From: an uncultured Clostridia bacterium
GTDB taxonomy: Bacteria; Bacillota; Clostridia; Oscillospirales; Ruminococcaceae
DNA length: 64,000 nt
NCBI GenBank assembly: GCA_946498095.1
Contig: CAMMMX010000016.1
Coordinates: 1-64,000 of the forward strand
Direction: 5' to 3'
Below the pieces are notes generated by a model that made no database searches, was not told where the DNA came from, and was given only the letters and a program-made list of their open reading frames with translations. The first letter of the stretch is position 1; every line of letters begins with the position of its first letter. Positions 53,227 through 62,696 of the stretch are shown one piece after another. The position numbers were made by a program, and so were the translations under genes.

Positions 53227-53595
53227 ATGATGAAGTTTTATAATCTTGGAAAACGAATCAAATTCTACAGGGAACGCGCTGGACTAACGCAAGCACAGCT
53301 TGCAGAACTGATTGGGAAAAGCAACCACCATATTACTCAAATCGAGAGAGGACTATCGTTGCCAAGCCTGCCGATGTTCTACGATATATCCAAGGTTCTA
53401 GGCGTTTCGACGGACTGCTTTTTTGCGGACGACGACAAGCTATCCGCACAGTACGCACTCGTCGAGGAAGCGCGGCGGCTGGACGAATGTAGTCACGACG
53501 ATCTGGTCCGGGCATTGGACATTCTCAATGCGATATCCACTTCCTTCCAGTTTCATCCTGTACAGGAAAACCGGTCGGACTCCACACAGCAGTAG
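53227..53595 (+). CDS. XRE family regulator
   Basis: 122 residues from ATG 53227 (ATGATG start, AAGGTAATTT upstream). Classic HTH: KRIKFYRERAGLTQAQLAELIGKSNHHITQIERGLSLPSLPMF. A helical C-terminal part, LVEEARRLDECSHDDLVRALDILNAI, resembles the C-terminal part of small phage-type repressors. Target unknown; it is divergent from the isomerase operon but its position gives no evidence that it acts there, since the operator is of LacI type. Confidence 0.8.
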   Translation: MMKFYNLGKRIKFYRERAGLTQAQLAELIGKSNHHITQIERGLSLPSLPMFYDISKVLGVSTDCFFADDDKLSAQYALVEEARRLDECSHDDLVRALDILNAISTSFQFHPVQENRSDSTQQ

Positions 53596-53961
53596 GAATC
53601 CCCGATGAAGAGAGTTATTACGTTCGTTGGATCCTGCCGTTCTTTTCCGCCATCAGACGTTCCGGGTAACGTATGCCGTTTCATCCTTCACTGCTCTTGC
53701 AGAGAGGCTACAGAAAGGAGAGCGAATCAATACCAATCTCCCGTCAACGTGTATTCCGGTTGGAAACGGTATGGTCCTTTTGAAAAAACGCCTTTTCCTG
53801 TTGTGATAGGCTGTGACAGACAAAGATAATCCTGAGTGAGAAAAAACCATTCGGCAGGTGTCCAAAAGCTGCACTTCTTTTCACGATCTGCTGACAACAA
53901 AGCCGCGGGAACATTCTGTTCCCGCGGCTGTATCCTTTTCCGGCGCAGCAAACCGCCCTTT
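53596..53961. other. Intergenic region between the XRE gene and thrS
   Basis: 366 bases. No gene recognised; only the GC-rich hairpin at 53901-53929. Confidence 0.45.
53901..53929. terminator. Terminator hairpin downstream of thrS
   Basis: AGCCGCGGGAACA / TGTTCCCGCGGCT with loop TTC, 33 bases past the thrS stop. Weak T-runs. Confidence 0.7.
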
Positions 53962-55905
53962 TTATTGCGGCAGTTTCCTTGTCCGGATCTCCTCCTGCAT
54001 ATCAGCAATCAGCTGCTGTGGCGACACCGCACCGAGATCGCCGCCCTGCCGCGCACGTACCGACACCGTACCGTTTTCGGCCTCTTTATCACCGATGACC
54101 AGCATATAAGGAACCTTCTCCAGCTGTGCTTCACGGATTTTATAGCCTATCTTTTCGTTCCGATCGTCCAGCTCTACACGCAGGCCCGCATCTCGCAACT
54201 GCTTCAGCAGCGCTTCCGCAAACGGTAGCTGTCTTTCGCTGATCGGCAGAATCCGTGCCTGCTCCGGCGCCAGCCACAAAGGCATCGCTCCAGCAAACTT
54301 CTCCAGCAAGAGCGCTAAGGTCCGTTCGTAACACCCCAGTGAAGAACGATGGATGATGCAGGGGATCTTCTTCTGCCCATCGCAATCGGTATACTCCATC
54401 CCGAATTTCTCCGCGAGCATCTGATCAATTTGAATGGTAATAAGCGTGTCTTCCTTGCCGAAGACATTCTTAATCTGAATGTCCAGCTTGGGGCCATAGA
54501 AAGCCGCTTCTCCTACACCCTCGACATAAGGGATTTCCAGATGGTCAAGGATACGCCGCATCAGGCCCTGGGCCTCCTCCCATTGCTCGGGCGTCCCAAT
54601 ATATTTCTCACGATCCTCTGGATCCCAGAGAGAGAAACGGTAAGAAACGTCCTCATACAGCCCCAGTGTCTTGAGCATATAGATGGCCAGCTCCAAACAG
54701 CCTTTAAACTCGTCCTCAAGCTGCTCAGGGGTGCAGATCAGATGGCCCTCCGAAAGAGTAAACTGCCGTATACGGATGAGTCCGTGCATTTCACCGGAGG
54801 CCTCGTTACGGAACAGGGTGGACGTCTCATTGTAACGCAGTGGCAAATCACGATAGGAACGCGGCTGTGCAAGATATGCCTGGTACTGGAAAGGGCAGGT
54901 CATCGGACGCAGGGCAAAAACTTCCTTGTCCTTTTCCGGGTCGCCAAGGACAAACATCCCATCCTGGTAATGATCCCAGTGGCCGGAAATCTTGTACAGG
55001 TCGCTCTTCGCCATGTAAGGCGTTTTCGTCAACAGCCAGCCGCGGCGCTCCTCCTCGTCCTCGACAAAACGCTGTAAAAGCTGGAGGACACGCGCCCCTT
55101 TGGGGAGCATAATCGGCAAGCCCTGCCCGATGTAGTCGACGGTAGTAAAGTATCCCAGCTGGCGTCCAATCAGGTTATGGTCGCGCTTTTTGGCCTCCTC
55201 CAGCTGTGCGAGATGCGCCTCAAGCTCCGACGCCTTGGGAAATGCCGTTCCGTAGACACGGCACATCTGCTGCTTTTTCGCATCGCCGCGCCAATACGCC
55301 CCGGTACACTGCGTTAGCTTGACCGCCTTCACCGCGCCGGTGTTCATCAGGTGCGGCCCCGCGCAGAGATCTTCGAATTCCCCCTGCCGATAGAAGCTGA
55401 TCTCCTCGCCCTTTCCGGCATGTTCCTGCACAAGTTCCACTTTATAGGGCTCGCCCCTTTCCTCCATATGGCGAACCGCCTCGTCGGCAGGCAGTGTAAA
55501 CCGCTCCAACGGCAGGGACTCTTTGGCGATTTTTTTCATTTCAGCTTCCAGCTTATCCAAGTCCTCTGGCGAAAACGGGGATGCAACGTCAAAGTCGTAG
55601 TAGAAACCACCGTCAATAGCGGGACCAATTGCCAGCTTGGTGCCGGGATACAACCGCTGGACCGCCTGCGCTAACATATGGGAAGCGGTATGCCAAAAGG
55701 CCTTTTTGCCTTCGGGTGAATCAAAGGTCAGGATCTCCAGTGTGCATCCATCCGTCAGCGGGGTACGCAGATCGCAAACCTCCCCGTTGATTTTGCATGC
55801 GCAGGCCGCACGGTATAGTCCGCCGCTGATATTTTTCGCCGCATCAGCTGCTGTGACGCCGTCATCGTATTCGCGTACGCCGTCTTTGAGTTTGACTGCT
55901 ATCAT
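53962..55905 (-). CDS. thrS: Threonyl-tRNA synthetase
   Basis: 647 residues, the full length. Domains in order: TGS (VKLKDGVREYDDGVTAADAAKNI), the editing/second additional domain (KKAFWHTASHMLAQAVQRLYPGTKLAIGPAIDGGFYYDF with a HxxxH), the class II core (MTCPFQYQAYL, zinc Cys; PLRYNETSTLFRNEASGEMHGLIRIRQFTLSEGHL for motif 2 and zinc His; SLGCYERTLALLLEKFAGAMPLWLAP for motif 3) and the anticodon-binding HGTP domain (QARILPISERQLPFAEALLKQLRDAGLRV). Ligates Thr to tRNA. Controlled by a T-box leader. Confidence 0.97.
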   Translation of the reverse strand: MIAVKLKDGVREYDDGVTAADAAKNISGGLYRAACACKINGEVCDLRTPLTDGCTLEILTFDSPEGKKAFWHTASHMLAQAVQRLYPGTKLAIGPAIDGGFYYDFDVASPFSPEDLDKLEAEMKKIAKESLPLERFTLPADEAVRHMEERGEPYKVELVQEHAGKGEEISFYRQGEFEDLCAGPHLMNTGAVKAVKLTQCTGAYWRGDAKKQQMCRVYGTAFPKASELEAHLAQLEEAKKRDHNLIGRQLGYFTTVDYIGQGLPIMLPKGARVLQLLQRFVEDEEERRGWLLTKTPYMAKSDLYKISGHWDHYQDGMFVLGDPEKDKEVFALRPMTCPFQYQAYLAQPRSYRDLPLRYNETSTLFRNEASGEMHGLIRIRQFTLSEGHLICTPEQLEDEFKGCLELAIYMLKTLGLYEDVSYRFSLWDPEDREKYIGTPEQWEEAQGLMRRILDHLEIPYVEGVGEAAFYGPKLDIQIKNVFGKEDTLITIQIDQMLAEKFGMEYTDCDGQKKIPCIIHRSSLGCYERTLALLLEKFAGAMPLWLAPEQARILPISERQLPFAEALLKQLRDAGLRVELDDRNEKIGYKIREAQLEKVPYMLVIGDKEAENGTVSVRARQGGDLGAVSPQQLIADMQEEIRTRKLPQ

Positions 55906-55976
55906 CTTTCATAACCCCTTTCATTTCCGCGCCATACGGCCGCAAACAGCCGTGACGTCCTTTGTGTGTCATGATC

Positions 55977-56011
55977 CAAAAACCCCGCCCCTGTCTCAAA
56001 CAGGGGCGGGG
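55977..56011 (-). terminator. T-box terminator
   Basis: CCCCGCCCCTG / CAGGGGCGGGG stem with a TCTCAAA loop; TTTTT on the minus strand. Confidence 0.92.
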
Positions 56012-56264
56012 CAAATGCTCCGCGGTTCCACCCAGATTCACGATTCCCTCAGCCCAGCGGCAGAGAAACGCCTTTACACGACGCCGATAACGGGGCGTAT
56101 CCGGCCTGGTCGGGGCGCCACAGGCTCCTCTTGCAGGCACTCGAAGGGTGGTGCTGCACAGCTGCGTCCGAAGCCGCTCCCAGCCACGGATTCCTCCGGG
56201 CGGCTCTCTCTAGGCGGACATGTCAAGCGGTGCAAGTCCCTTTTCATCGCATTTTGATATGATT
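55978..56264 (-). ncRNA. T-box leader RNA of thrS
   Basis: About 290 bases upstream of thrS. The conserved T-box GGGTGGAACCGCG is at 56033-56021 on the minus strand, in front of the terminator. A long stem I with AGAGAGCC and GGCTGGGAG precedes. Two consecutive ACC (56152-56147) in the distal part of stem I may be the Thr specifier followed by A. Binding of uncharged tRNA-Thr should prevent the terminator. Specifier position is inferred. Confidence 0.9.
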
Positions 56265-56270
56265 ATCTGT

Positions 56271-56299
56271 ATTATATACCCCCTCGCCGGTTTTGTCAA
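56271..56299 (-). promoter_or_regulatory. Sigma-A promoter of thrS (TTGACA-17-TATAAT)
   Basis: Consensus TTGACA (56299-56294), 17-base spacer, TATAAT (56276-56271), start near 56264, just before stem I. Confidence 0.9.
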
Positions 56300-56432
56300 C
56301 CTACGCCGCAAGCACTTTCTGTCACCATGTGTATTGCCAGGCTCCTATTCCATCCAATTCCCCTGTAATCTTGACAAAAACGCAATTACATCGTATCATG
56401 AAACCGCTACACCAGCGTTTGGAGGAAAGACC

Positions 56433-56882
56433 ATGACGATAAGAAAGTATCAACCATCAGATTGTAAAGAACTAACGGAGTTGTTTTACCATACGGTTCA
56501 CACAATAAATGCAAAAGATTATACAAAAGAGCAATTAAACGTGTGGGCGACAGGGCAAGTGGATCTGGCGGAATGGAACCAGTCTCTCCTTGAGCATGAT
56601 AGTGTTGTTGCAGTTAAGGGGGAATGTATCGTTGGCTTCGGCGATATAGATAAAACAGGCTTTCTTGACCGTTTATTTGTCCATGCAGATTATCAGAGAC
56701 AGGGCATTGCTACCGCTATTTGCAATGAATTAGAACAAGCTATTTCAGGAACTATCGTTACGCATGCTTCTATTACAGCAAGACCTTTTTTTGAAAAAAG
56801 AGGATATAAAGTTATAGTCAAACAACAGGTAAAACGACAAGGGATTTTTCTCACAAACTTCGTGATGAAAAAAATAAAATAA
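56433..56882 (+). CDS. GNAT family N-acetyltransferase
   Basis: 149 residues from ATG 56433, with GGAGGAAAGACC. GNAT landmarks: MTIRKYQPSDCKELTELFYHTV at the start, FLDRLFVHADYQRQGIATAICNELE with the acetyl-CoA loop (Q-R-Q-G-I-A), and ARPFFEKRGYKVIVKQ near the end. It would acetylate an amino group from acetyl-CoA; the substrate is unknown. Similar to YafP/ElaA-type small acetyltransferases. Slightly AT-rich compared with neighbours. Confidence 0.88.
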   Translation: MTIRKYQPSDCKELTELFYHTVHTINAKDYTKEQLNVWATGQVDLAEWNQSLLEHDSVVAVKGECIVGFGDIDKTGFLDRLFVHADYQRQGIATAICNELEQAISGTIVTHASITARPFFEKRGYKVIVKQQVKRQGIFLTNFVMKKIK

Positions 56883-57010
56883 CTTTCTCGGGGCATTACC
56901 TTGAAATCAGCGTCGCTCCGTTCCGGTCTATTCTGACAAAAAATTAAAGCATAGGCGCAAAACGATACCAAAGATAAAAAACTCTAATATTATCTTAAAC
57001 GACGTACAAA

Positions 57011-57035
57011 AAATCGGGAAAGCTTTTCCCGATTT
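57011..57035. terminator. Hairpin downstream of the acetyltransferase
   Basis: Near-perfect AAATCGGGAAA / TTTTCCCGATTT stem with few loop bases. T-run weak. Confidence 0.6.
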
Positions 57036-57131
57036 ACTGTTTACAAGCCTCTGCATGGGGCGTTTGTAACGCTTTATCGATGTATACACCTGCCCATTTC
57101 TTCCAATTAGCGCTGATGATAAGCCAACGCT

Positions 57132-57880
57132 TTAGGAAAAAGATGATGACACCCGTCTGGCCGGTACCGCTATTTTCGCGCCTGTTTCCGCCGACGCCCC
57201 GAAATTAAACCTGGGCGCGACATCCGCATCGAACCGGTAACCATACAGTTCCGGGCGGTAGCTATCAATCGCTCCCCACACAATGCCAATTGCTTCCCCA
57301 TAATCTGCTTCATCCGCAAACGGCATGCCCCGAAAACAAAGCATTGTACAAGGAGGCAGTTCCATGCACGTATAGCCTTGCGGTAGCGGCTGTGCATAGT
57401 CGATTGGCACTTCAACCCCGGCCGCGGTGGAAGACTCCCCCTCCCTGACCAGGTGTTGCGGCAGTGTCAGCAATGCGGCGGTATCCAGTTTTTCCGGGAT
57501 GCTGTTTAAAATTTCATGCCACTCGCAGCCCATTTCCTCGCAGAACGAAAAATAATCGTCCGCCTTTTGAGAACGCAGAAGTACCAGCTTCCGAGCCGGA
57601 CGTTGTACCGGGGTTACCGTTACTATCATGGGTACTTTTCTCTTTTCCTGCATATAAATCCCTCCTATTTTTGAATCAAGATGGTAAGCTGGATAGGGGA
57701 TAAAATAACGCAGCGGCAGCATCTCCTTCTGATAGCTACGCGGCGTAATTCCAATTGCCTGACAAAAGCCTGCACAAAACCGTCACGAGAGTCAAAACCG
57801 ACATTCAGCGCGATGGTCGGAAGCGGTTTGTCAGACGACAGGGCGTCCCAGGTCACTCTCACGGTACGAACAAACACCAC
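57132..57880 (-). pseudogene. AraC-family regulator remnant (HTH + GyrI-like effector domain) with frameshift
   Basis: Minus strand: codons from 57880 give VRVTWDALSSDKPLPTIALN, then VGFDSRDGFVQAFVRQ, the second helix-turn-helix of an AraC domain. At about 57745 the frame shifts; the next frame reads IGITPRSYQKEMLPLRYFIPYPAYHL and then an effector-binding GyrI-like domain (RKLVLLRSQKADDYFSFCEEMGCEWHEILN, GYTCMELPPCTMLCFRGMPFADEADYGEAI) to the stop. The first helix-turn-helix is missing at the 5' end. One frameshift and a truncation make it inactive unless the frame is corrected. Confidence 0.75.
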
Positions 57881-58073
57881 AGAGGGCTATCCATGTATAC
57901 CCCTTAAAAATTCTATTAGCATGTACTAGACGACGTCATACCCACCCTCCCGTATGCTTAGCTCTATATGCTTGTATACGGTCTCCGGTGCTCATATTAT
58001 CCTAGTCCTTCACAGACAGTATCCGTCCTTCTTTTTTTCTCGATCAGCGTTGGGTTAGTTTCACTCAATACGT

Positions 58074-58107
58074 CAAACCCGCCCGAAAGGAAGACCAGGC
58101 GGGTTTG
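58074..58107 (-). terminator. Terminator-like hairpin after the zinc-ribbon membrane gene
   Basis: CAAACCCGCCC / GGCGGGTTTG stem around 13 bases, 41 bases past the stop codon of the minus-strand gene. Confidence 0.6.
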
Positions 58108-58147
58108 ATCCATCACATATCATTTACTATATGGACAACTTGCTGAC

Positions 58148-59314
58148 CTAACGCTGTATCCTTGCACCACAAACGGTGCAGAATTTTGCGTCTCTTTGCA
58201 ACGCGCTGCCACAACTGGAACAAAACTTAGGCTGCGGACGTTCCTGTGACTGCACAGGAGACACGCTTGCACCCGTATAGGACGGCGTTGGCCGCGGCTG
58301 AACAGGAGGTACCTCTTGCGGCTGTGGAACGGGTTGTGGCTCCGGCGTCATGGGCGTCTGAATATCAGGTACCGGAGGTGTCCAAACCGGAGGGGCTGTC
58401 TGCCCGACAGCCACGCCCAGCGTGCGCCATGTCCCGGCTTGATCAGCCGGCGGGGTCGTCTGCGGAGCATTCCACCCGCCAGGGCTTGCTACTGTGAAAA
58501 CTGCCGCAGGCTTTTGTCCCGCTGCAACTCCCTTCTTCATACTTAGCCCTGCCATCATGACAAAGGATGCTACGCCATGCAGCAGATACACCCCATAGAA
58601 AAGGATCGCCCAAACAATAAGAACCCCCAACAGAGCGTCGCTATAACGATAAAGTGAGGAAAACATCCCCATCGAAATGGAAATCGACGCTACCGTCACA
58701 GCTACACCAGCAAGGGAAAAAAGCACCGAAAGTGCCGCGCCAACACCTGCAATCAGGTTCTTTTTCCTTTTTTCCAGAAAAACGGAAATCCCAAACGGGA
58801 TCCACATCAGGAACATCAACAAAAGTCCGCTAAAAAGCGCCCACATCTCGCCCGAAACACGCATGTAGGGAATACCGTATAACGACGGCGGCAGTACTTT
58901 CAGCAGGAAAGGCGGACGCGTCAGGCAAAACAACTGCAATGCGAAATACAAACCTCCCAGGCAGGCGGACAACAGCATGAGAATCTTACAGTTCTGAGGG
59001 ATCTCCTTGCGACAGCGCCAAAAGCACATTGCGACGAAAAGGCCGGTACAGATCAGAAACAACACGCTAACAGTGAGGAAAAACGGATTGTGCCCGGTTG
59101 GTTGCTGCCAAAAGTTCGCCCCCGACTGAAAAGCGACCATTTCGAGGAAACCCGCGAAACTAGCTATCCCAAATACCGCCCACTGTGCAAGCAGCACAAA
59201 CGCCGTAATCAGGGTAAACCTGCTCTCCTGCGGCTCCTGGGCTGCCTCCTGTTTAGGCTGTCCCGCCTGCTGCGGACCGCCTCCACTGTAATGGGACGTA
59301 TACATCCCGTCCAT
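58148..59314 (-). CDS. Multi-spanning membrane protein with C-terminal zinc ribbon
   Basis: 388 residues from ATG 59314 (GGAAG upstream). Polar N-terminus, then about six hydrophobic segments (FTLITAFVLLAQWAVFGIASFAGFLEM, FFLTVSVLFLICTGLFVAMCFW, ILMLLSACLGGLYFALQLF, LFSGLLLMFLMWIPFGISVFL, AALSVLFSLAGVAVTVASISI, LLGVLIVWAILFYGVYLL). A ~90-residue Pro/Gln/Thr-rich linker leads to a zinc ribbon, KFCSSCGSALQRDAKFCTVCGARI (four Cys in CxxC pairs). Function unknown. The zinc ribbon is of the kind found in many Firmicutes membrane proteins, and no pathway assignment is possible. Next to ddh, transcribed in the same direction 53 bases after it. Confidence 0.8.
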   Translation of the reverse strand: MDGMYTSHYSGGGPQQAGQPKQEAAQEPQESRFTLITAFVLLAQWAVFGIASFAGFLEMVAFQSGANFWQQPTGHNPFFLTVSVLFLICTGLFVAMCFWRCRKEIPQNCKILMLLSACLGGLYFALQLFCLTRPPFLLKVLPPSLYGIPYMRVSGEMWALFSGLLLMFLMWIPFGISVFLEKRKKNLIAGVGAALSVLFSLAGVAVTVASISISMGMFSSLYRYSDALLGVLIVWAILFYGVYLLHGVASFVMMAGLSMKKGVAAGQKPAAVFTVASPGGWNAPQTTPPADQAGTWRTLGVAVGQTAPPVWTPPVPDIQTPMTPEPQPVPQPQEVPPVQPRPTPSYTGASVSPVQSQERPQPKFCSSCGSALQRDAKFCTVCGARIQR

Positions 59315-59367
59315 AGGAATACACTTCCTTTCTTGCAACAATCCCCTTCACACGGTTCGGCACAGGC

Positions 59368-60351
59368 CTACAGCAGTTCCTTCCGCAGCTGCTCAGGCGA
59401 CTTGGGGGACAAAAGCGCCGGCGGAATGTCTAGCAGCGTGTAAGCCCCACGTTCACCGCGCTGTGACAGGCGGTAGACGGCGCGTGCCGTGCATACCAGC
59501 ACGCCTGCGGTAAATTCAGGATTAGAATCGAGCTTCAGCGCATATTCGACGACATGCCGGTTTCCCTGCCCTGTCTCGCCGCTGCGGATGACGAAACCGC
59601 CATGCGGCATCTTAGCGTGATCCCGCTTCAGTTCCTCCTCGCTGATGAAATGAACCGTCGTGTCATAGTCGGCAAAGTAGTTAGGCATCGACTTGATATC
59701 GCGCTCGATCTGAGCCTTATCCGCTCCCTCCTCAGCAACAACATAACACTCACGGGTATGCTTCTCCCGGGTAGACAGCTCCGGCTGCGACCCACTTCTA
59801 ACCGCCTCGACCGCCTCCGGCACCGGAACGGTATACTGAATCGCGTTCTTCACGCCCTTAACGCGGCGGATCGCATCGGAATGGCCCTGGCTGACGCCTC
59901 GTCCCCAGAAAGTATAGGATGCACCCTGTGGCAGGATACACTCGCCATAAAGACGATTTAAGGAAAACATTCCCGGATCCCAACCTACAGAAATAGCGGA
60001 CAACGTTCCCGCTGCTGTAGCCGCCTTATCCACCGCCTCAAAATATTCCGGTATCCGTGCGTGGGTATCGAAGCTGTCGACGGTGTTGAACATGGACGCC
60101 AGTTGCGGTCCCATCACCGGCAAATCGGTTGCGGAACCGCCGCAGAGGATCATCACATCGACTTTTCCCTTGAGGGAATCGACGTCGCTTATCGACACGA
60201 CCGGCGCTCCGGACGCTGTCCGGACGCTGTCAGCGCTACGCCGAGTCACGACAGCGACAAGCTTCATATCAGCATTCTGCTGAATCAGGGACTCGACGCC
60301 ACGTCCGATATTCCCGTAGCCAGCAATTGCGATTCTGATGGGTTCTGTCAT
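59368..60351 (-). CDS. ddh: meso-Diaminopimelate D-dehydrogenase
   Basis: 327 residues. It begins IRIAIAGYGNIGRGVESLIQQ (NADP-binding GxGxxG) and has ILCGGSATDLP, NTVDSFDTHARIPEYFEAVDKAA, SVGWDPGMFSLNRLYGE and FWGRGVSQGHSDAIRRVKGV, all characteristic of DAP dehydrogenase. The enzyme makes meso-DAP from tetrahydrodipicolinate in one step with ammonia and NADPH, bypassing the succinylase or acetylase routes; meso-DAP serves lysine and peptidoglycan synthesis. Normal length. Preceded by a start codon with AAAGGAGACATTCCT-type spacing. Confidence 0.95.
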   Translation of the reverse strand: MTEPIRIAIAGYGNIGRGVESLIQQNADMKLVAVVTRRSADSVRTASGAPVVSISDVDSLKGKVDVMILCGGSATDLPVMGPQLASMFNTVDSFDTHARIPEYFEAVDKAATAAGTLSAISVGWDPGMFSLNRLYGECILPQGASYTFWGRGVSQGHSDAIRRVKGVKNAIQYTVPVPEAVEAVRSGSQPELSTREKHTRECYVVAEEGADKAQIERDIKSMPNYFADYDTTVHFISEEELKRDHAKMPHGGFVIRSGETGQGNRHVVEYALKLDSNPEFTAGVLVCTARAVYRLSQRGERGAYTLLDIPPALLSPKSPEQLRKELL

Positions 60352-60560
60352 AGGAATGTCTCCTTTCTTTTTTACACGTCCCGCAGGACGCCTGCACCTT
60401 TGGAATCTGGGATTATTATAGCATATTTACTATTTCTCTTACAAGAATTTTTTGACGCTACCGGGCGTAGCCCTAATTTCGATCTGAAGATGGTGACGTT
60501 CCCGCGTCCTGAAACCCCTGTAGAGCCAAAACACAAGCAGGATTTTCGCTTACAAACGGA

Positions 60561-61418
60561 TTACTCCTCTTTCCTGAGCGCTAGGCTTGTAGCGGCACTG
60601 CGCCGGTACTGTGTGGGCGTCACGCCGTTAAGCTCCTTAAACAAACGGTTAAAATACGATACGTTTTCGAAGCCAAGCGACCCACAGATTTCCAACACCG
60701 ACTGCCGGGTATTGATCAGCAGATTGGCCGCCTTATGCAGACGTAGACGGTTAATCAGTTCGCTGGGCGTGTAGCCGTAGTACTTTTTCATCGTCCGTGT
60801 CAGATGTTCCTGGCTTTTGCCCGAAAGCTCCACCAAACGCGGGATGCCATAGATGAAATTGTCGTCCGCAAGGATGCTCTCCTGAAGCTGCACCAACCAA
60901 CGCGGCACATCCTGACGGTTCTCGGAAAAGTTGTCGCTGAGCAGGATGAGGAACAGCTCGGACAGAAGCACCTTGTAAAGTGACATCTTAAAGCCGTTGA
61001 TGCAGTCAAAATTGTCATTTTGCACCCGCTGCAGCGAGTCAATGATTTGTTGCGCCTGCGGTCCCGGCAGACGTACCAGTCGCGACAGAGTGTAGTCAGA
61101 TACATCAAATTCCCGGGAAATATTGTCCAGGACCTGATAGCACAAAGCGCTCTCGAAAGCGATATTCAGCACGGTACAGGGCGCGTCGCCGTCGCGATTG
61201 TCGTAACCGTGTACGTCGTTGGGCATAATGAAGCGCATATCACCATAGTGCAAGATTTCTTCCCTGCCGTTGAACCGGTGACGGACCTTTCCCTCTCGGA
61301 CCAGAAAGATTTCATAAAAGTTATGATTGTGCTCCGGATAGGTTTCTCCTGGCTGAAAAAACGTATCCGCCATGCTGCCACCAAAGTCCAGTTTATATAA
61401 ATCCTCGTAATACGCCAT
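60561..61418 (-). CDS. AraC family transcriptional regulator with cupin-like sensor
   Basis: About 285 residues from ATG 61418; the frame is open to 61532 but this part is not family-like. Cupin sensor: FFQPGETYPEHNHNFYEIFLVREGKVRHRFNG, followed by the jelly-roll DMRFIMPNDVHGY. C-terminal HTH pair: GIPRLVELSGKSQEHLTRTMKKYYGYTPSELINRLRLHKAANLL and VLEICGSLGFENVSYFNRLFKELNGVTPTQYR. This is the layout of sugar- or glycan-responsive AraC activators. Divergent from three tandem URO-D genes, with 200 bases between, so it is their likely activator (inference). Confidence 0.9.
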   Translation of the reverse strand: MAYYEDLYKLDFGGSMADTFFQPGETYPEHNHNFYEIFLVREGKVRHRFNGREEILHYGDMRFIMPNDVHGYDNRDGDAPCTVLNIAFESALCYQVLDNISREFDVSDYTLSRLVRLPGPQAQQIIDSLQRVQNDNFDCINGFKMSLYKVLLSELFLILLSDNFSENRQDVPRWLVQLQESILADDNFIYGIPRLVELSGKSQEHLTRTMKKYYGYTPSELINRLRLHKAANLLINTRQSVLEICGSLGFENVSYFNRLFKELNGVTPTQYRRSAATSLALRKEE

Positions 61419-61573
61419 CGGCACCTGTTCTTGCCCCACACTACACGCCTCCTGTTCGTTACTGCGGCATCCGTCCTGCCTCTGTGGGCGGGCACGGTTT
61501 TTGTTCTTTGATTCAATATCAATATAGTACAAGTTACATCAAAATACAAGTAGAAAAGCGTAAATATATTTTG

Positions 61574-61579
61574 TATAAT
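61574..61579 (+). promoter_or_regulatory. -10 box of the URO-D gene cluster (TATAAT)
   Basis: TATAAT 61574-61579 with a poor -35 (TAGAAA at 17 bases). A weak -35 is usual for AraC-activated promoters. Confidence 0.45.
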
Positions 61580-61618
61580 AAAAAGCAAACCATATTGCTG
61601 TTTATAAGGAGTGATCTC

Positions 61619-62659
61619 ATGCTCAAACTTACACCTGACAATTGGGAAACAGATTTTGGTCAATTAGAAAAGGTTCTACAAAAGAAGAAACCGGACCGCC
61701 CGGTTTTGTTTGAGTTTATCATCAACGGCAACGTTATGAATAAGGCCGTTCCGGAGTTTTCCCATCCGCACGAATGGGTCAGCTGGGTGGTGCGCTTGGC
61801 GAACGGCATGAAAAATCTTGGTTACGATTACGCCTGTACCATGTCCTCGAACTTGAGTTTCCCCACAGGAAATAAAGCACGGGAAAACTCGATTTCCCTC
61901 AACGACGGCGCTGTCATCACCGACCGGGAAAGCTTTTCCCGCTATGAGTGGCCCGATCCCAGCACGCTCGACTACGCTTGGCTCGGCGAGGTTGGAAAAC
62001 ACCTGCCAGAAAAGATGAAGCTGATCGTCTCCGGACCTTGCGGTGTGCTGGAAAACGTCATCGCCCTGTGCGGTTATGAAAACCTCTGTATGATGATTTA
62101 TGACGATCCTGAACTGGTCGGCGATATTTTCGAAGCCGTCGGTTCCCGTCTGGTGGAGTATTACCGCCGCAGCGTGCGCTATGATGTCGTCGGCGCCATT
62201 GTCGCCAACGACGACTGGGGCTTCAATAAGCAGACGATGCTTGCCCCCGACGATATGCGCAAATACGTCTTCCCTTGGCACAAACAGATCGTCCAGGACG
62301 CGCATGACAATGGCTGCTACACAATCCTCCATTCCTGCGGCAACTACGATGCTATCCTCGACGATGTCATTGAGGATATGAAGTTCGACGGCCGCCACTC
62401 CTATGAGGACAATATCACCCCAGTGGAACAGGCCTATGAGGACTATAACAGGCGCATCGCCGTCATGGGCGGCTTGGACGTTGACTTTATGTCACGTTCC
62501 ACCCCCCAAGAAATCTTCGAACGCGCTAAGGCCATGATAAAGCGTACTGAGGAACGTGGCGGTTACGCTTTGGGTACTGGGAATTCTGTTCCTGACTACA
62601 TCTCCGACGAGAACTACTTTGCCATGCTTAAAGCCGCATGGTCTGATACGCTGAAATAG
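61619..62659 (+). CDS. URO-D family protein 1 (methyltransferase-like)
   Basis: 346 residues from ATG 61619 behind AAGGAGTG. Start MLKLTPDNWETDFGQLEKVLQKKKPDRPVLFEFIING is shared with the two following genes. Landmarks: LIVSGPCGVLENVIALCGYENLCMMIYDDPELVGDIFEAV, AIVANDDWGFNKQTMLAPDDMRKYVFPWHKQIV, and TILHSCGNYDAILDDVI, in which H-x-C matches zinc ligands of corrinoid methyltransferases (MtaA/MtbA/MtgA: HxCGN). The third zinc Cys is not present: GGYALGTGNSVPDYI stands where GGCGxP would be. So it may bind metal differently, or not transfer methyl groups. First of three tandem paralogues divergent from an AraC regulator. Confidence 0.8.
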   Translation: MLKLTPDNWETDFGQLEKVLQKKKPDRPVLFEFIINGNVMNKAVPEFSHPHEWVSWVVRLANGMKNLGYDYACTMSSNLSFPTGNKARENSISLNDGAVITDRESFSRYEWPDPSTLDYAWLGEVGKHLPEKMKLIVSGPCGVLENVIALCGYENLCMMIYDDPELVGDIFEAVGSRLVEYYRRSVRYDVVGAIVANDDWGFNKQTMLAPDDMRKYVFPWHKQIVQDAHDNGCYTILHSCGNYDAILDDVIEDMKFDGRHSYEDNITPVEQAYEDYNRRIAVMGGLDVDFMSRSTPQEIFERAKAMIKRTEERGGYALGTGNSVPDYISDENYFAMLKAAWSDTLK

Positions 62660-62696
62660 ACGCTGTGCGCGCCAATAAGCGAAAGGGTGAGTTCTG

